Shown: positions 54,401-63,762, numbered from the stretch's first letter. The stretch is DNA of 64,000 nt from Symbiodinium natans (GCA_905221605.1 CAJNDS010002183.1:243501-307500); one strand, 5' to 3'. The notes: generated by a model not told the origin, from the letters alone. Numbers and translations are program-made.

Positions 54401-56601
54401 TTTTGGAACAACTCTGGCACCAACTCAGCGCCGACATTGAGCGCTTTAAGCTGTAGGGACCGCAGCAAGTTCGTGGCCTCTTGCATCATTTGGGCGCTTG
54501 ATGCTCCCAGCTGCCCCTCCCCCGAACCTGCACTAGCAGCTTGGGCGGACTCCGCGGCGCTTGCAGCCTCAGCCTTCTTAGCGCTCTTGGTTCCCCCCTT
54601 ACCCTTGGCTTTGGGCAGGGTATCCTCAACCTTAGCAGCTTCAGGGTTTTTGCGGGGACATGCATCTTTCATGTGACCAGTGGCACTGCATAGAAAACAC
54701 CTGCCAGTTCCCTTACCTATGGGGGCATGCGTAAAATGACATTTATCGGCATAGTGACATCCAGCTTCAGTCATCCAGTGCTTGCATGCTGGCTTAGGAT
54801 TGCCCTTTCCACCCTTACCACCACCCTTCGCTTCAGCACCCTTCCCCTTGGACTCCCCACCACCCGGCGTCTCAACCCGAGCAACCTTATGCTTCTTGGG
54901 GTCCTCACTCAATGCTGCAGCCTCGCACTCGGCCAACAAAAGCTCAGCGTACTTACTGACAGCATCCTGGTTGGGAACTTGGTCAAGCAAGTGGTTCGTC
55001 CTAAAGGTTTGAAGGCGAAACAACGAAGAGGTGGACAAATTCGGAGGATGAAGACTGTCTAGACCTTTCACCTGCAACGACGGGTCTGGGAGATTCAGGC
55101 CAACCTCAGTCGATCTGACAATCCAACGACGCCATTTCCTGATAGCCTTGACTGCGGCATGCGCAGTTGCACTGCTTCCTGGGTGTGTAATGTAGTTAAG
55201 CAGTTGTTCACGCTCTGCACTTCCCCCAGGTTGGTACTTACGCATGGTCTTGTACACGATTGCAGCGGTCGAAAACAATCTAGACGTAACTATGTCCTCA
55301 CGCAAATCTGCACCAACACACTTCAGCAACATGGGCACTGCTTTCTGCTCTACCCTACTGAGTCTACCGGTTTGGTGAAGTTCAACGAGGGCTTCGGGGT
55401 AAATACTAAGTCGGTCGAGGGGTGATGCGAGTAGCCAACGTGTGTACAACTGTTTCGCCTCACGCAACACGTCTCCCCACCACTCACGCGCGCCCTGACT
55501 CAACGACGACATGGTGGGACCCAACGTTGCCAGCCAATCACCTGCAGTAATACTGGAGTTAGTAGGATCACACTTGTCAAGTTGAGGGAGCTCAGGCACG
55601 TACTTGATGGGTTCTTCAGGTTGCATTTCGGCTTGAGCTCTAAGGCCTGGAGGTGGGGGTGGCCTAATTTCAGTACCTCCCGGGCTCACTGGGTATTTGA
55701 ACCCACTGCTGACACCTACGGCCTTTCGAGCTGGGCTACTTCTACCTCTGTCCTGACCGCCACTAGGCACGGACTGCTTTCTTAGGAATTCGGGAATGGG
55801 TGGAGGCTCACCGGGATGCAAGGCATCTTGATACAGCTGAACATAGTTCTCATACCCAAAGTTACCCATGTCAAGAGGTCCTGACAAGCTTGCAGCAGCT
55901 CCTCCAGATTGACGAGCTCTTTGAGGGCTTTCACGACGAGTCCTAGGCTCTCGTCCTCGCTTTGGGGATTTATCGGGAGTGACGGGTACAAAGGGTGACC
56001 TAGCCCTTGGGTTCAAGACCTCAGCTACGGACACGGCTCTTGCCGGTCGTGTTGGGGCCTGTTTCTCAAGCTTCAATCCTTCGGGCGTGACTCGCCAGGC
56101 GTACTTTGACCCTTCCACTTCAACCACACCCGCACTTGGAGCCTGGGCCTGGGCCTCAGTTGGTGGTCCCATTTGACCCCCTCTCCCATCCGACCCCGTC
56201 CCAGTTTCCCCAAGGTTAGCCGGCTTGCCTGTCACAGCTGGTGTGCCAACGAACTGAGGAGGAAACACAGCCTTCGGACGTGGCTCAGGGACACTAGAGC
56301 TTGCACCTGCAGACGATGACGATGCTTTGGAGCTCTCCAGCTTATCCATTCGCTCCACCAAAGACTGCTGGCCTTGCATCAGTACACGTAGCATTGACGC
56401 CAGATCGCCAAAGGGATCTGTAGCCACTGGCTGTACTGGAACCAGTTCACGATCATCTTCCGCTTTGATAGCCCCACGTTCCATGGCCGAAAACTCGCTG
56501 TAACCTGTAACGTCCAGGTGATGCTTCTCTGGCAACTTGTGCCTCCGGTTCCTGTGGCTGTGTCGCCAGCGCAACAGGGTCAATACGAAGTACTTCTGCA
56601 T
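51214..56601 (-). CDS. Copia ORF1: Gag, protease, C5-methyltransferase-like domain, integrase
   Basis: 1795 codons. Gag has a CCCH finger (CKHWMTEAGCHYADKCHFTH, ~605) and a CCHC knuckle (CFLCSATGHMKDAC). The protease has YGLIDSGAS (~760). Around 960-1150 lies a methyltransferase-like domain: VVLNLFAGES (motif I), VDAVLGGPPCGPFSRCR (motif IV with the catalytic Pro-Cys) and WVLFENPQDP (motif VI-like). The integrase has an HHCC finger (HIKNGHWPPFRTCRDC, ~1250), then LSLDCPGP (~1283), HTDAGSEF (~1540) and NGRVENVVRRL (~1575). The ~200-residue acidic Gly/Pro-rich stretch between the first two catalytic Asp is an insertion. The last ~60 residues are read out of frame. Confidence 0.9.
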   Translation of the reverse strand: MQKYFVLTLLRWRHSHRNRRHKLPEKHHLDVTGYSEFSAMERGAIKAEDDRELVPVQPVATDPFGDLASMLRVLMQGQQSLVERMDKLESSKASSSSAGASSSVPEPRPKAVFPPQFVGTPAVTGKPANLGETGTGSDGRGGQMGPPTEAQAQAPSAGVVEVEGSKYAWRVTPEGLKLEKQAPTRPARAVSVAEVLNPRARSPFVPVTPDKSPKRGREPRTRRESPQRARQSGGAAASLSGPLDMGNFGYENYVQLYQDALHPGEPPPIPEFLRKQSVPSGGQDRGRSSPARKAVGVSSGFKYPVSPGGTEIRPPPPPGLRAQAEMQPEEPIKYVPELPQLDKCDPTNSSITAGDWLATLGPTMSSLSQGAREWWGDVLREAKQLYTRWLLASPLDRLSIYPEALVELHQTGRLSRVEQKAVPMLLKCVGADLREDIVTSRLFSTAAIVYKTMRKYQPGGSAEREQLLNYITHPGSSATAHAAVKAIRKWRRWIVRSTEVGLNLPDPSLQVKGLDSLHPPNLSTSSLFRLQTFRTNHLLDQVPNQDAVSKYAELLLAECEAAALSEDPKKHKVARVETPGGGESKGKGAEAKGGGKGGKGNPKPACKHWMTEAGCHYADKCHFTHAPIGKGTGRCFLCSATGHMKDACPRKNPEAAKVEDTLPKAKGKGGTKSAKKAEAASAAESAQAASAGSGEGQLGASSAQMMQEATNLLRSLQLKALNVGAELVPELFQNDRASFEPSDAAHLGVPDGPGLSCKYGLIDSGASACLRPKLEGEDLSALRRHEVNLASGSAMLWVNSLGTLITDQEAEPIVSLGQLIELGCRLDWSGRRCVLAHPRRGKIDVFTTSGCPRVSEAEAYKLIAEIEQHRMWSFANDLCARTLEIRTAHNTEIELLDKLIHEVRGDGDVGSALHVAAGRMWPQIPNDVKSAVAAWSEQSHETLVWNRRFRRKLKKAGKVVLNLFAGESRRQIEDAVTAAGGVCVSVDLKEDLMNPLTFRYLLELVCSGKVDAVLGGPPCGPFSRCRFREGGPPPLRARDGPHVHGLPGLTPSQQSQVYESDVLLHRMYMLALLASRAVTWVDGTADECIKRVGSTLAGDAGTYTFRSRCWVLFENPQDPQSYLSPEVMEHEAPDGYPSMWATPSYLAVERLLGLKQIHGDQGPLGHPKRKPTTWASTQPMSAMSVRGPGWQGEGVGDPHQSTVGESARWAAWAPGALRIVCAQLEAVVSGSPKLKLSKISFETHIKNGHWPPFRTCRDCVIGTATQRQHRRVRAPQAFVLSLDCPGPYKKSQDELSHRRRYLLTAVYTVPVDVRGRPLLAESQTPANPDEERASQVDLGNEPDEPREVEAEPDNQPGLDGDGDPGVPRVGPDGQRGSKCHELPGSGEGSLMPDAGADASSELRGSVVLGEVCEELDISRGGPQAECPNEPSIPSDCEGYEPSVVDPSEEDRALDEWFGDKLYPARGSHATGRELLERCAEDKAKLDDEADAENRPIKMVELVFVEPLDSKGPNEVAHATARICAQLEVLKLPIARIHTDAGSEFISTPFRRFVDARGILHTAAAPQEHNSNGRVENVVRRLKQQVRTILLANAHPPDKWACAARAVAARWRSDTLARLGWPQPTLAPYGTKTQILTRTWHRRRQSEWKARAEDGLVLCPASLVKHGYVVLVGDMLKLATKLFRGDSPNLQVVATNPDGDDPPFEGESCQAQCAGIVPNGPLCLRKLVAKAGEHPRPLTNVLMSLLLQRRLMLMRLWPLLLSCLFLTLTRRVIMASAYTLASIMCLVSLCMVACQA

Positions 56602-56827
56602 GACACGGAGCTAGTTCATGATGCACATCATCCCTGGCTGTGCTTGCTGCGGCCTCAGGAGTTTCCTGGGCTTGAGGTCCAAGCTCATATGGCGGTTCAC
56701 GTTCTGACTCATCGCCTTCCCTAATGGCTGCACCTCGTTCCCCAGGGTCGTCCTGCACGACCTGTTGTGCACGGCGAAATTCCTGCTGTACTGCATCTGA
56801 CCAGAAAGGGTTCGGGAAGTTTGCCAT
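56453..56827 (-). CDS. Probable authentic Gag start in another frame
   Basis: ATG at 56827 is the first after the primer-binding site. The frame reads MANFPNPFWSDAVQQEFRRA and then QQVVQDDPGER, acidic and helical. It lies +1 out of frame with ORF1 and overlaps it to 56453. Either Gag translation shifts frame here, a small indel broke the gene, or ORF1 starts internally at its MERGAIKAEDD methionine. Confidence 0.6.
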   Translation of the reverse strand: MANFPNPFWSDAVQQEFRRAQQVVQDDPGERGAAIREGDESEREPPYELGPQAQETPEAAASTARDDVHHELAPCHAEVLRIDPVALATQPQEPEAQVAREASPGRYRLQRVFGHGTWGYQSGR

Positions 56828-56860
56828 GGCAAGGTCTACTTTCTACAGGGCCCTTTTACT

Positions 56861-56879
56861 TAGCGTTGGGCTCATAACC
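56861..56879 (-). promoter_or_regulatory. Primer-binding site for a half-tRNA(Met)
   Basis: Plus-strand TAGCGTTGGGCTCATAACC, ending directly at the 5' LTR, contains GGGCTCATAACC, the anticodon stem-loop of methionine initiator tRNAs (CAU anticodon). Drosophila copia is known to be primed by a 5' half of initiator tRNA(Met) cut in this loop. Confidence 0.75.
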
Positions 56880-57130
56880 CTCGCGTGGGCAGGAAGCTCC
56901 ACAGCGGGGTTACGCAGGGCTCTTTTTGTCACCAGGCAGCAACAACACAACAAAAGACCAGAAAAGACATGTTCTGATAGGAGTCTGTGTCCTATAACGT
57001 CTATGCTCATACTGTACACTATACATATGCGATTTCTAAAAAGAGAACTTGCTGGTGGCCTGGGCCCCTGTAGACCTTGGGCCACGTGATAGCAGCATAA
57101 CTCTGAACATGAACTCTTTGTGCACTCGCG
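56880..57130 (-). repeat. 5' LTR
   Basis: 251 bp, same sequence as 46734-46984 by eye. It should carry the element's promoter in its U3. Ends CTCGCG on both sides. Confidence 0.95.
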
Positions 57131-57257
57131 ACCCTAAACCCTAATCCCCTTTAAAGCAGCTTGCTTTTGTCTCCAGGGTTCAGGTTCTGGGACTTAGGGT
57201 GTTTTGGGGTGGCGGCCGATCCCTAAAAGAGCCAAAGCCCGAAACCGTGATGACGAG

Positions 57258-57280
57258 GACCCCGTGCCGGAGCAGACGCT
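57258..57280 (+). CDS. Small exon candidate after the retrotransposon
   Basis: The acceptor is TGATGACGAG and the donor GTTTAGGG. It reads DPVPEQT and is in phase 0 with the end of 46660-46723. A D-x-V-P-x-x-T stretch would suit the loop that follows a C2 strand. Short, so low confidence. Confidence 0.4.
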
Positions 57281-57589
57281 GTTTAGGGTTTAGGGCTTAG
57301 GGTTTAGGGTTGGTTCTTGCTTCCGGAGGACCTTGGGGGCTGAACACCCAACACCTCGATGCCCTGCACTACACCTAACGCCCCTCAGCCTTAGTGGTTC
57401 TTTACTGTAACTTTAGATCCTTAGCCTTTTTGGGTTTATTGGGTTTCTTAATAAGGCAGCTAAAATTTAATTTATAGCTACCCTCCTAAGTGCAGCCAAG
57501 AGCCTTCATCCCTAGAAGAAATGCAATCTGTACCCTGCGCCTGGTATCTTAAGCCCAAAACCCTGAACCCTAAGCCCTAGACCCTAAAC

Positions 57590-57714
57590 TCCCATTTGCT
57601 TTAGAACCTAAATTGTAGCATAGTGATCCCGAAATTTGCCTTTACAAGGGAGAATGTGTTTTGCATCTTTTTGTGGGTTGGGGGGGGGGGGGGGGTCTTA
57701 AGCAAGTAGTAGTA
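57590..57714. mobile_element. Palindromic element, family D (copy 3)
   Basis: CATTTGCTTTAGAACC at one end and CTTAAGCAAGTAGTAG at the other, with a poly-G run inside the right arm. Non-coding and more diverged than the other copies. Confidence 0.5.
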
Positions 57715-57856
57715 AACCCTCCTGAAATCCATGTGCTGTAGAACCTTCAACTCTCCAGTCGCACAAACATGCAGGAGCCTCCCTGACAGAGCATTTCGGC
57801 GTTCCAGAGTGGCTTCCCTCAGTGAGAGTCAGATCAGGGGGGTGCATGGGTTTAGG

Positions 57857-57957
57857 TTGGGAGATTCCCCCTTATGCTAATAGTCCAAAATAGGGAAACT
57901 AGGACCCCTATTCGAATTCCCTATGAAGGACTGCCAGCATCAGGGTGAACATCCCAA
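57857..57957. mobile_element. Palindromic element, family B (copy 3)
   Basis: TTGGGAGATTCCCCCTTATG at the left and a complementary end GTGAACATCCCAA at the right. Same length as the other family B copies. Confidence 0.75.
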
Positions 57958-58130
57958 GGTTTGGGTTTCAGGCAAAGTTCAGGGTTTAAAGGTTTCGGGG
58001 CTTAGGAGCTTCGGGTTTAGGGCTCAGGGGAGGGGGCGGGGGTTGGTCTTTTGTCTCGGTCCTTCAGTTTTGGGTTGTAGGATGGGTTGTCTGCAGCTTT
58101 GCCTGTAGCAGCTCTGCAATATCCTATAGG

Positions 58131-58288
58131 ACCTACTTGGAGGTTCATGGTACTGACTAACCCAATCATAGCAGCACCTATATTATCCCAATCACAACCA
58201 TACTAGGGCACTTAAGGGGCTTGTAAGCGTGTTACAAGTACGTACAGATATAATTGGTTTATTAGGTACCATGAACCTCCAAGTAGGT
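58131..58288. mobile_element. Palindromic element, family C (copy 2)
   Basis: ACCTACTTGGAGGTTCATGG and, inverted, CCATGAACCTCCAAGTAGGT are perfect 20-bp ends. It shares its interior (GGGCACTTAAGGGGCT) with the copy at 8348-8485. Confidence 0.85.
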
Positions 58289-58330
58289 CCTCGGAAGCAC
58301 TGTAGGTACCTTTTGTGCCTTTTGTGGGGG

Positions 58331-58432
58331 GACCCTAAACCCTAAACCCTAAACCCTAAACCCTAAACCCTAAACCCTAAACCCTAAACCCTAAACCCTA
58401 AACCCTAAACCCTAAACCCTAAACCCTAAACC
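58331..58432. repeat. C-rich CCCTAAA array
   Basis: Fourteen perfect CCCTAAA units, followed after ~40 bp by a short G-rich run. Confidence 0.9.
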
Positions 58433-59089
58433 CGGCTTCATTTAACAGAAAGGGGTACCTTGTAGGGTTTAGGGTTTTGGGTTTAGGGTTTAGGGTTAGG
58501 GAGGATCCAAGACCCCGAAAAGGGTTTGGCGTCTAGGGCTGTAGGGGTGTCGCCGTTTAGGCAAAACTTGACATAGAATCCGAGACAGCAACCCCCAAAC
58601 AATACCCGAACTTGGAACAATACCCCCAATACTTCTGCCATAGTTGCCCCAACTCCCCTCCCCTCAGCCTAAACTCTTGGGCCTCGAGCCCTGAACCTTT
58701 CGGGGGCAGTCAAAGCCTGTTGATTGAGGAATCTTCAGTAAATCGCAGTAGGGGTCTTGATAAAGTTTGAGGAAAGTTCCGGAAACCCTAAACCCTGAAC
58801 CCCGAACCCTAAACCCTGAACCCCGAACCCTAAACCCTTAAGGGGCTTGAGAAATCTCCGGGTTGGCACCCCCTAAGCCCTAAAAACCCCAACTACCTGC
58901 TATTTTCCCGGGCCATCCCCAGGGGAATATGTGGAGGGGTCAGGGTTCAGGGTTCGAAACCCTAAACCCTTAAACCCTAAACCTTAAACCCTAAACCCTA
59001 AACTTTAAACCCCAACCCCCTACACCCTAAACCTGAACCCTAAACCCTATAAAGCCTGAACCCTACGACCCTACGAGTGGCTCCCTTAG

Positions 59090-59149
59090 CTTCGACAGTG
59101 GCAGCGCCACCGAGGTGCGGCGAGCCCCAGCAGGAGGACGAGGCGGGGG
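59090..59149 (+). CDS. Exon candidate
   Basis: The acceptor is CTCCCTTAG and the donor GTTTAGGG. It reads FDSGSATEVRRAPAGGRGG. Low-complexity C-terminus and no family. It lies between the possible C2 exons and the clear exons at 60.4 kb. Confidence 0.4.
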
Positions 59150-60437
59150 GTTTAGGGTTTAGGGTTTAGGGTTTAGGGTTTAGGGTTTAGGGTTTAGGGT
59201 TTAGGGTTTCGGGTGCGGAGATGTTAGGAGGTTGTTGTGAGGAGGGCTCAAGATGGCCTTACGAGCCGTCGCTAGAGAAGAGGGAAAAGTCGTCCCTGCA
59301 GGGTTTGGGTTCGGGGGTGTTGGTCTTGGTGTTAGGACCCTTGGTTGGGTTGTTGGCTTAGGGTTTAGGGTTTAGGGTTTAGGGTTTAGGGTTTAGGGTT
59401 TAGGGTTTAGGGTGTAGGGTTTAGGGTTTAGGGTTTAGGGCTTAGGCCTGGTATTCCTTCACTGGACCCCCCTAGTTGCCCTGGTTGGTACCCCTTCAGG
59501 GAGTAAAGGGTTGGATAGGAACTCCGCAAAAAAAATCTTTTGTTACCTCAAGAGGTGATCGGGGTTTCGTCCCCGGGTTGATCTCCTCCTTGTAAAGTTC
59601 TCCGAAAAGGGTTTAGGGTTTAGGGTTTAGGAGCTGTTTCTCGGGAGCCCAAACTCCACTCTTGGTAGGCTACCTACGAACCCGCGATGGGGTTTGAGAA
59701 GGTTTGCGGTTTTCAGCTTTTTGTCAGACTGATTCTAGGATTCAGGCTGTACTTGGATACCCACTCGCTTGAACATAGAACGCTGCACCCTATCTCCAGC
59801 ACAGGGGTCCTCAACATACTCCTCTATGAACCCCAAAATAGGGACCCCGGTATCATGTTCGGAAGCACGCCCCCCCCCAATATTCGCAGGGTTATCGCCA
59901 GAGACAGCCCTCTAGCCAAACCCTAATCCCCAAACCCCAAGCCCCAAACCCCAAACCACCAACCCCAAACCCCAAACTCTAAACCCTAAACCGCACCCCA
60001 CCCCTCTAAACCCTAAACCCAGGACCCTATTACACCCTAAACCTAAATCCTAAACCATATTAAACCTGTTCAACCCTAAACCCCAAACCCTTTTAAGCCC
60101 TAAACCCTGAACCCTAAGCCCTAAACCCTAAACACTAAACACTAAACCCTACCCCCCCCCCCCCCCCCCCCCCCCTGACCCTAAACGTGTTAAAACCGAA
60201 GCCCTAAACCCCACCTCCTAAACCCTAAACCCTAAACCCCAAACCCTACTAAGCCCTAAACCCTAAGCCCTAAACCCGAAACCCCAAACCCCAAACCCCA
60301 AACCCTAAACCCTAAACCCTAAACCCTCCCTAAACCCTAGACCCTAGACCCTAAACCCTAAACCCTAGACCCTAAACCCTAAACCCTAAACCCTAAACCC
60401 TACCCCCCCCCCCCTATATAAACCCCATACCCCACAG

Positions 60438-60503
60438 GACATGGAGGAGGAGCCCGAGTTGAGCTTCGAGGAGCTGTTGGAGCAGGACATACTCTCTCCC
60501 GCG
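60438..60503 (+). CDS. Exon of the gene ending at 61448
   Basis: The acceptor is ACCCCACAG and the donor GTTTAGGGG. It reads DMEEEPELSFEELLEQDILS then PA, acidic and helical, in phase 0/0. Not recognised by family. Confidence 0.75.
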
Positions 60504-60555
60504 GTTTAGGGGTTTAGGGTTTAGGGTTTAGGGTAGCCCATCCTGGTTTGGACAG
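60504..60555 (+). other. 52-bp intron made of TTTAGGG units
   Basis: GTTTAGGGG at the 5' end, four telomere-type units, then a 19-bp tail ending GGTTTGGACAG. The flanking exons are in phase. It is the smallest intron seen here and lacks the C-rich half. Confidence 0.7.
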
Positions 60556-60645
60556 GAGAAAGCTTTCTTCAAGACGCAGAGCAAGAAGACGTCTTTCCCT
60601 CGATCGCAAGCCGCGCCCGAGGTGCGCCGAAAGGACCGCTGGGGG
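60556..60645 (+). CDS. Exon of the gene ending at 61448
   Basis: 30 codons, phase 0/0: EKAFFKTQSKKTSFPRSQAA then PEVRRKDRWG. The donor is GTTTAGGG. Basic and Ser-rich, perhaps a nucleic-acid-binding or regulatory tail. Function unknown. Confidence 0.75.
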
Positions 60646-61415
60646 GTTTAGGGTTCAGGGTTTACGGTTTAGGGTTTACGGTTTAGGGTGTTGGGGGTTT
60701 GGGGTGTAGGGTTTAGGGTCTAGCTGTAGGGCTTGTTACGGTTTATCGTGTAAATACCTACTCTTGTGGGCCTTGAGGCCCTACATTCCTGTACCCTAGC
60801 CCTGGACCCAAAACCCGGTACTTAGGGTTCTGACATCGAAAGTCTCGGAGGTCAGTGTGTTTCATAATCGTCGAGCCATCGTCAGACTACCATGTCAGGG
60901 CATCGAAGTAGTTGCCCACATGCCGGCACGGTGAGTTCTCTATGCGGTGGTCTTTTTTCTGGCTACCCTGAGGCCCGAAGCAGAAGCAGCGACCCTTCAG
61001 AATTAATCGTACGTTAGTTTGAAACTTGTGGGCTGGCTTCTGCTACCCTCAGCTATGACCGTCAGAGAAGCTTAAGGTCAATCCCCTCTCCACACTTGTA
61101 AAGGCAGTTTGCAGTTACAAAGTTTTATAGGGCTTATAAGCAGAAATCTATTGACTCGTTTTGTGGCATACTTGTGTCACTCATGTTGTGAGCCTGAGTC
61201 CCTGCAGTTGAGCCTGAGTCCCTGCGCAGCAAGTGTCTGAAGCTTGTCAAGAGACTGGTTTTTGGTAACCCCAAAGCCCTAAACCCCTAAGCCCCAAAAC
61301 CCGAAACCTGAATGATACAGACTTCTGAGAACTTACTATCGCCCCCGGTTTGTCTTCTCCTGAAGTGTTTTTGTCCAGTGCGTGCCTCATTGATTCTGAT
61401 CATTCGTAGTGACAG

Positions 61416-61448
61416 GACAATCGTGGCAAGAAGGGCAACAAAGCGTGA
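61416..61448 (+). CDS. Last exon of the gene
   Basis: The acceptor is CGTAGTGACAG. It reads DNRGKKGNKA and stops at TGA 61446-61448, in phase with the preceding exon. A short basic terminus is common in such proteins. Confidence 0.65.
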   Translation, partial: DNRGKKGNKA

Positions 61449-63320
61449 GCTAGTGTTTCTCATTGCTGTGTAGCTGAGATGCTTGCCCGCGGGCCATTGC
61501 CGTGTAGCTCAGGTTAGCATGTTCAGATTACAGGTCTCGGCAAGGCGTAGGATGTGGGGTTTAGGGTTTAGGGTTTAGGGTTTAGGGTTTAGGGTTTAGG
61601 GTTTAGGGTTTAGGGACTTGACTTGGGAAGGGACTGCTTGAAGATGAGTTCTCCTAGTGCAGATTTCCGCCACATTCCATATGGCAATGGCCGCAACAGT
61701 CACCTTTGACAGGCAGCATCCAAAACCCCTTTCACTTGGTAGCCCTAGACCCCAAACCCCGAAACCCGAAAAAGTCACCCTTCTCATACAACACACAGTA
61801 CATACTGTATCACACATTTTGTATAACTTGCATTTCATTCTATATCGTCTAGAATAATATGGTTACTGTGTAATACATTATGTATTATTATTATCATCAT
61901 TATTCTTATTATTATTCACATTATTTTCTATCATTATTATTATTATTGACATAAATCTATAGTATGTAATACAATTCTAGATGATCTAGAATAGTATGGT
62001 TACGGGCTACCATGTTCACTTTCTTCGAGGCCTATGGTTCGAAGCCAGTTTCGCGAGTCGACGGTAGGGGCCTCGCATGGAGAAATGCGCGAAGCCGTCA
62101 GCCCTACCTGGGGGTTTAGGGTTTAGGGTTGAGGGTTTAGGGTTTAGGGTTTAGGGTTTCGGATTTAGGGTTTAGGGTTTAGGGTATTGGATACCCAAAT
62201 AGTAGGATTCCCTTAAACAGGACCCCGACAAGGTACCTCCTAATTTCGGAAACCCCCACTGAAGAAGCTAAAGATCATTTCTCTTGTGGATAGCCTGCAA
62301 ATCCATCTATGGGGGCTTGATACCCATAGCCTACCGTAAACGAGGTTTTTTGGGGCGCTTGAGGCACAGCCCTAATCGTCGAGATCCCTTGTTGCGAGGC
62401 CTGTGGTATGGACCCGAGCAGCCTAAACCCGGATGGAGCCGAAGACGCAAAGCTGGTTGGTGGTGGTTTTGGTGTTGATGTTCTTGATGTTTATACTTTT
62501 GCTGTTGAATTATTAAGAGATGCAAGATGTACGCAACAAGACCGGATGCAAACTCTCGCCGCTCTTCCACGCTTAGCTGCAATCACGAGTTCATGGGAAG
62601 CTGGTTCCAGCTGCTTTCTTATTGCAGGCGGGGGCTTATGCCGCTCCTTAGCGACGTCTCTGGACATGGACTGCAACTCATTATCGTGCCCTCGAATCGA
62701 GACCAGTTGTTGCCGAAGCCATGGCGGCCAGGCTTACATTCAGAAGAGGCTGGAAGCATAGGGCATTCCCAAGACATGGGTACATAACCCCCCCCCCCCC
62801 CCCCCCAATAACCCTAAACCCTATAAAACCCGAAACCCTAAACCCTAAACCCTAAAGCTAAACGTGAATCCCAGAACCACCCCCAAACAGGGCACGCCTG
62901 CATGTTGGAACCCCCATGTGGTGGAAGCTCTTGCTGCTACATGATGCGCAATCAGGGATACTGGTGCCAGCCCTTGTGCTGAGTGTGATTGTTTCTCGCC
63001 GCAGCCTCAGTGACTGCAGATGTCTAGCAGTTTCGGCTTTTGAGGGCCTTTGGGGGGGGCTTTTGGGGAGCTTTTCAGGGTTCAGGAGGGCTTTTGGGGG
63101 ATGCCGCTCGTAGGACAGAAGATAATTCAACACAACCTGATAAGATATGTATCACATACAAAAGCAATATTGTATACACTTAATACTTTTCTACGTTGTT
63201 TGCGCGTATATAATGCTATTTTCTCTGTTTGGATAGTTGGGACGCTTCCTCCTAAACCCTCGACCCTAAACCCTAAACCCTAACCCCTAAAGCCTAGTTG
63301 GGATGCTTCCTCCAAGGCAC
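61449..63320. other. Mostly non-coding flank
   Basis: G-rich array (61556-61615), a TTA/TCATTA microsatellite (61860-61960) with AT-rich sequence, and a possible exon at about 62036-62067 (AYGSKPVSRVD, donor GTAGGG). An unexplained unique stretch (62280-62770) with short overlapping ORFs but no clear frame, a poly-C run (62788-62804) and degenerate repeats follow. No gene could be supported. Confidence 0.4.
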
Positions 63321-63322
63321 CC

Positions 63323-63376
63323 CAACCTTCTGCAACAGCGCCCAGCCGAGAAGCTCCGAGCCGCTGTGCCATGAGA
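63323..63376 (+). CDS. Gene-end exon candidate
   Basis: The acceptor is CTTCCTCCAAG. It reads HPNLLQQRPAEKLRAAVP and then TGA. Another frame is open longer (APQPSATAPSREAP). The first is more protein-like. Unknown family. Confidence 0.4.
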
Positions 63377-63409
63377 GTCCATGCTGAGCCCCCTGAAGCC
63401 TCCCCCCCC

Positions 63410-63505
63410 TGAACCCGGGTTTAGGGTTTAGGGTTTAGGGTTTAGGGTTTAGGGTTTAGGGTTTAGGGTTTAGGGTTTAGGGTTTAGGGTTTAGGGTTTA
63501 GTGAA
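63410..63505. repeat. G-rich TTTAGGG array
   Basis: About twelve near-perfect TTTAGGG units directly downstream of the preceding exon candidate. Confidence 0.9.
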
Positions 63506-63580
63506 CCCTAAACCTCAACCCGAACAACCTGGACCCTGAACCCGCCACATCTGACGTCCCCGCGTCCCAATGACCTCAGC

Positions 63581-63712
63581 TTGGGACGTTCCCCCTTCTA
63601 GTAACAGTCCTGAATAGGCATTATAGTACCCCCTACCTAAACCCTAAACCCTAAACTACAAACAAACCCTAAACCCTAAATGGACTGTTAGTGTAAGGGG
63701 GAGTCATCCCAA
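63581..63712. mobile_element. Palindromic element, family B (copy 4), split by telomere-type repeats
   Basis: TTGGGACGTTCCCCCTTCTA at the left and GGACTGTTAGTGTAAGGGGG ... CATCCCAA at the right are the two arms. Between them lie CCTAAACCCTAAACCCTAAA and a second short run that other family B copies lack. Confidence 0.75.
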
Positions 63713-63762
63713 CCTAAGCCGAAGAAGCCCCAAGGTCGCGAGTCGCTCGTATTGCGAGAGCA

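Larger units (their letters stand above)
46734..57130 (-). mobile_element. Ty1/copia-type LTR retrotransposon, 10,397 bp
   Basis: Two 251-bp LTRs, ACCCT duplicated on both sides (46729-46733 and 57131-57135), a primer-binding site, a polypurine tract and Gag-PR-IN-RT-RH order place it in Ty1/copia. Between protease and integrase lies a C5-methyltransferase-like domain, and ORF2 begins with a 2OG-oxygenase-like region. Dinoflagellate retrotransposons carrying DNA methyltransferases have been described (de Mendoza and colleagues, 2018). The insertion site is a telomere-type repeat in a host intron. Confidence 0.95.

Noticed and set aside
46740-57124. LTRs defined as TGCACAAAG...CTGCCCA with TG...CA ends and a CTCGCG duplication
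   Set aside because: CTCGCG is also present at both internal LTR edges, next to the polypurine tract and primer site. Including it gives a clean ACCCT target duplication outside.
59687-59926. 79-residue ORF as a gene
   Set aside because: It runs through MITE-like and repeat sequence with no splice context or recognisable protein features.
62284-62787. Several overlapping ORFs of 60-117 residues
   Set aside because: Different frames and both strands are open over the same bases. None has a domain, and no splice pattern favours one.
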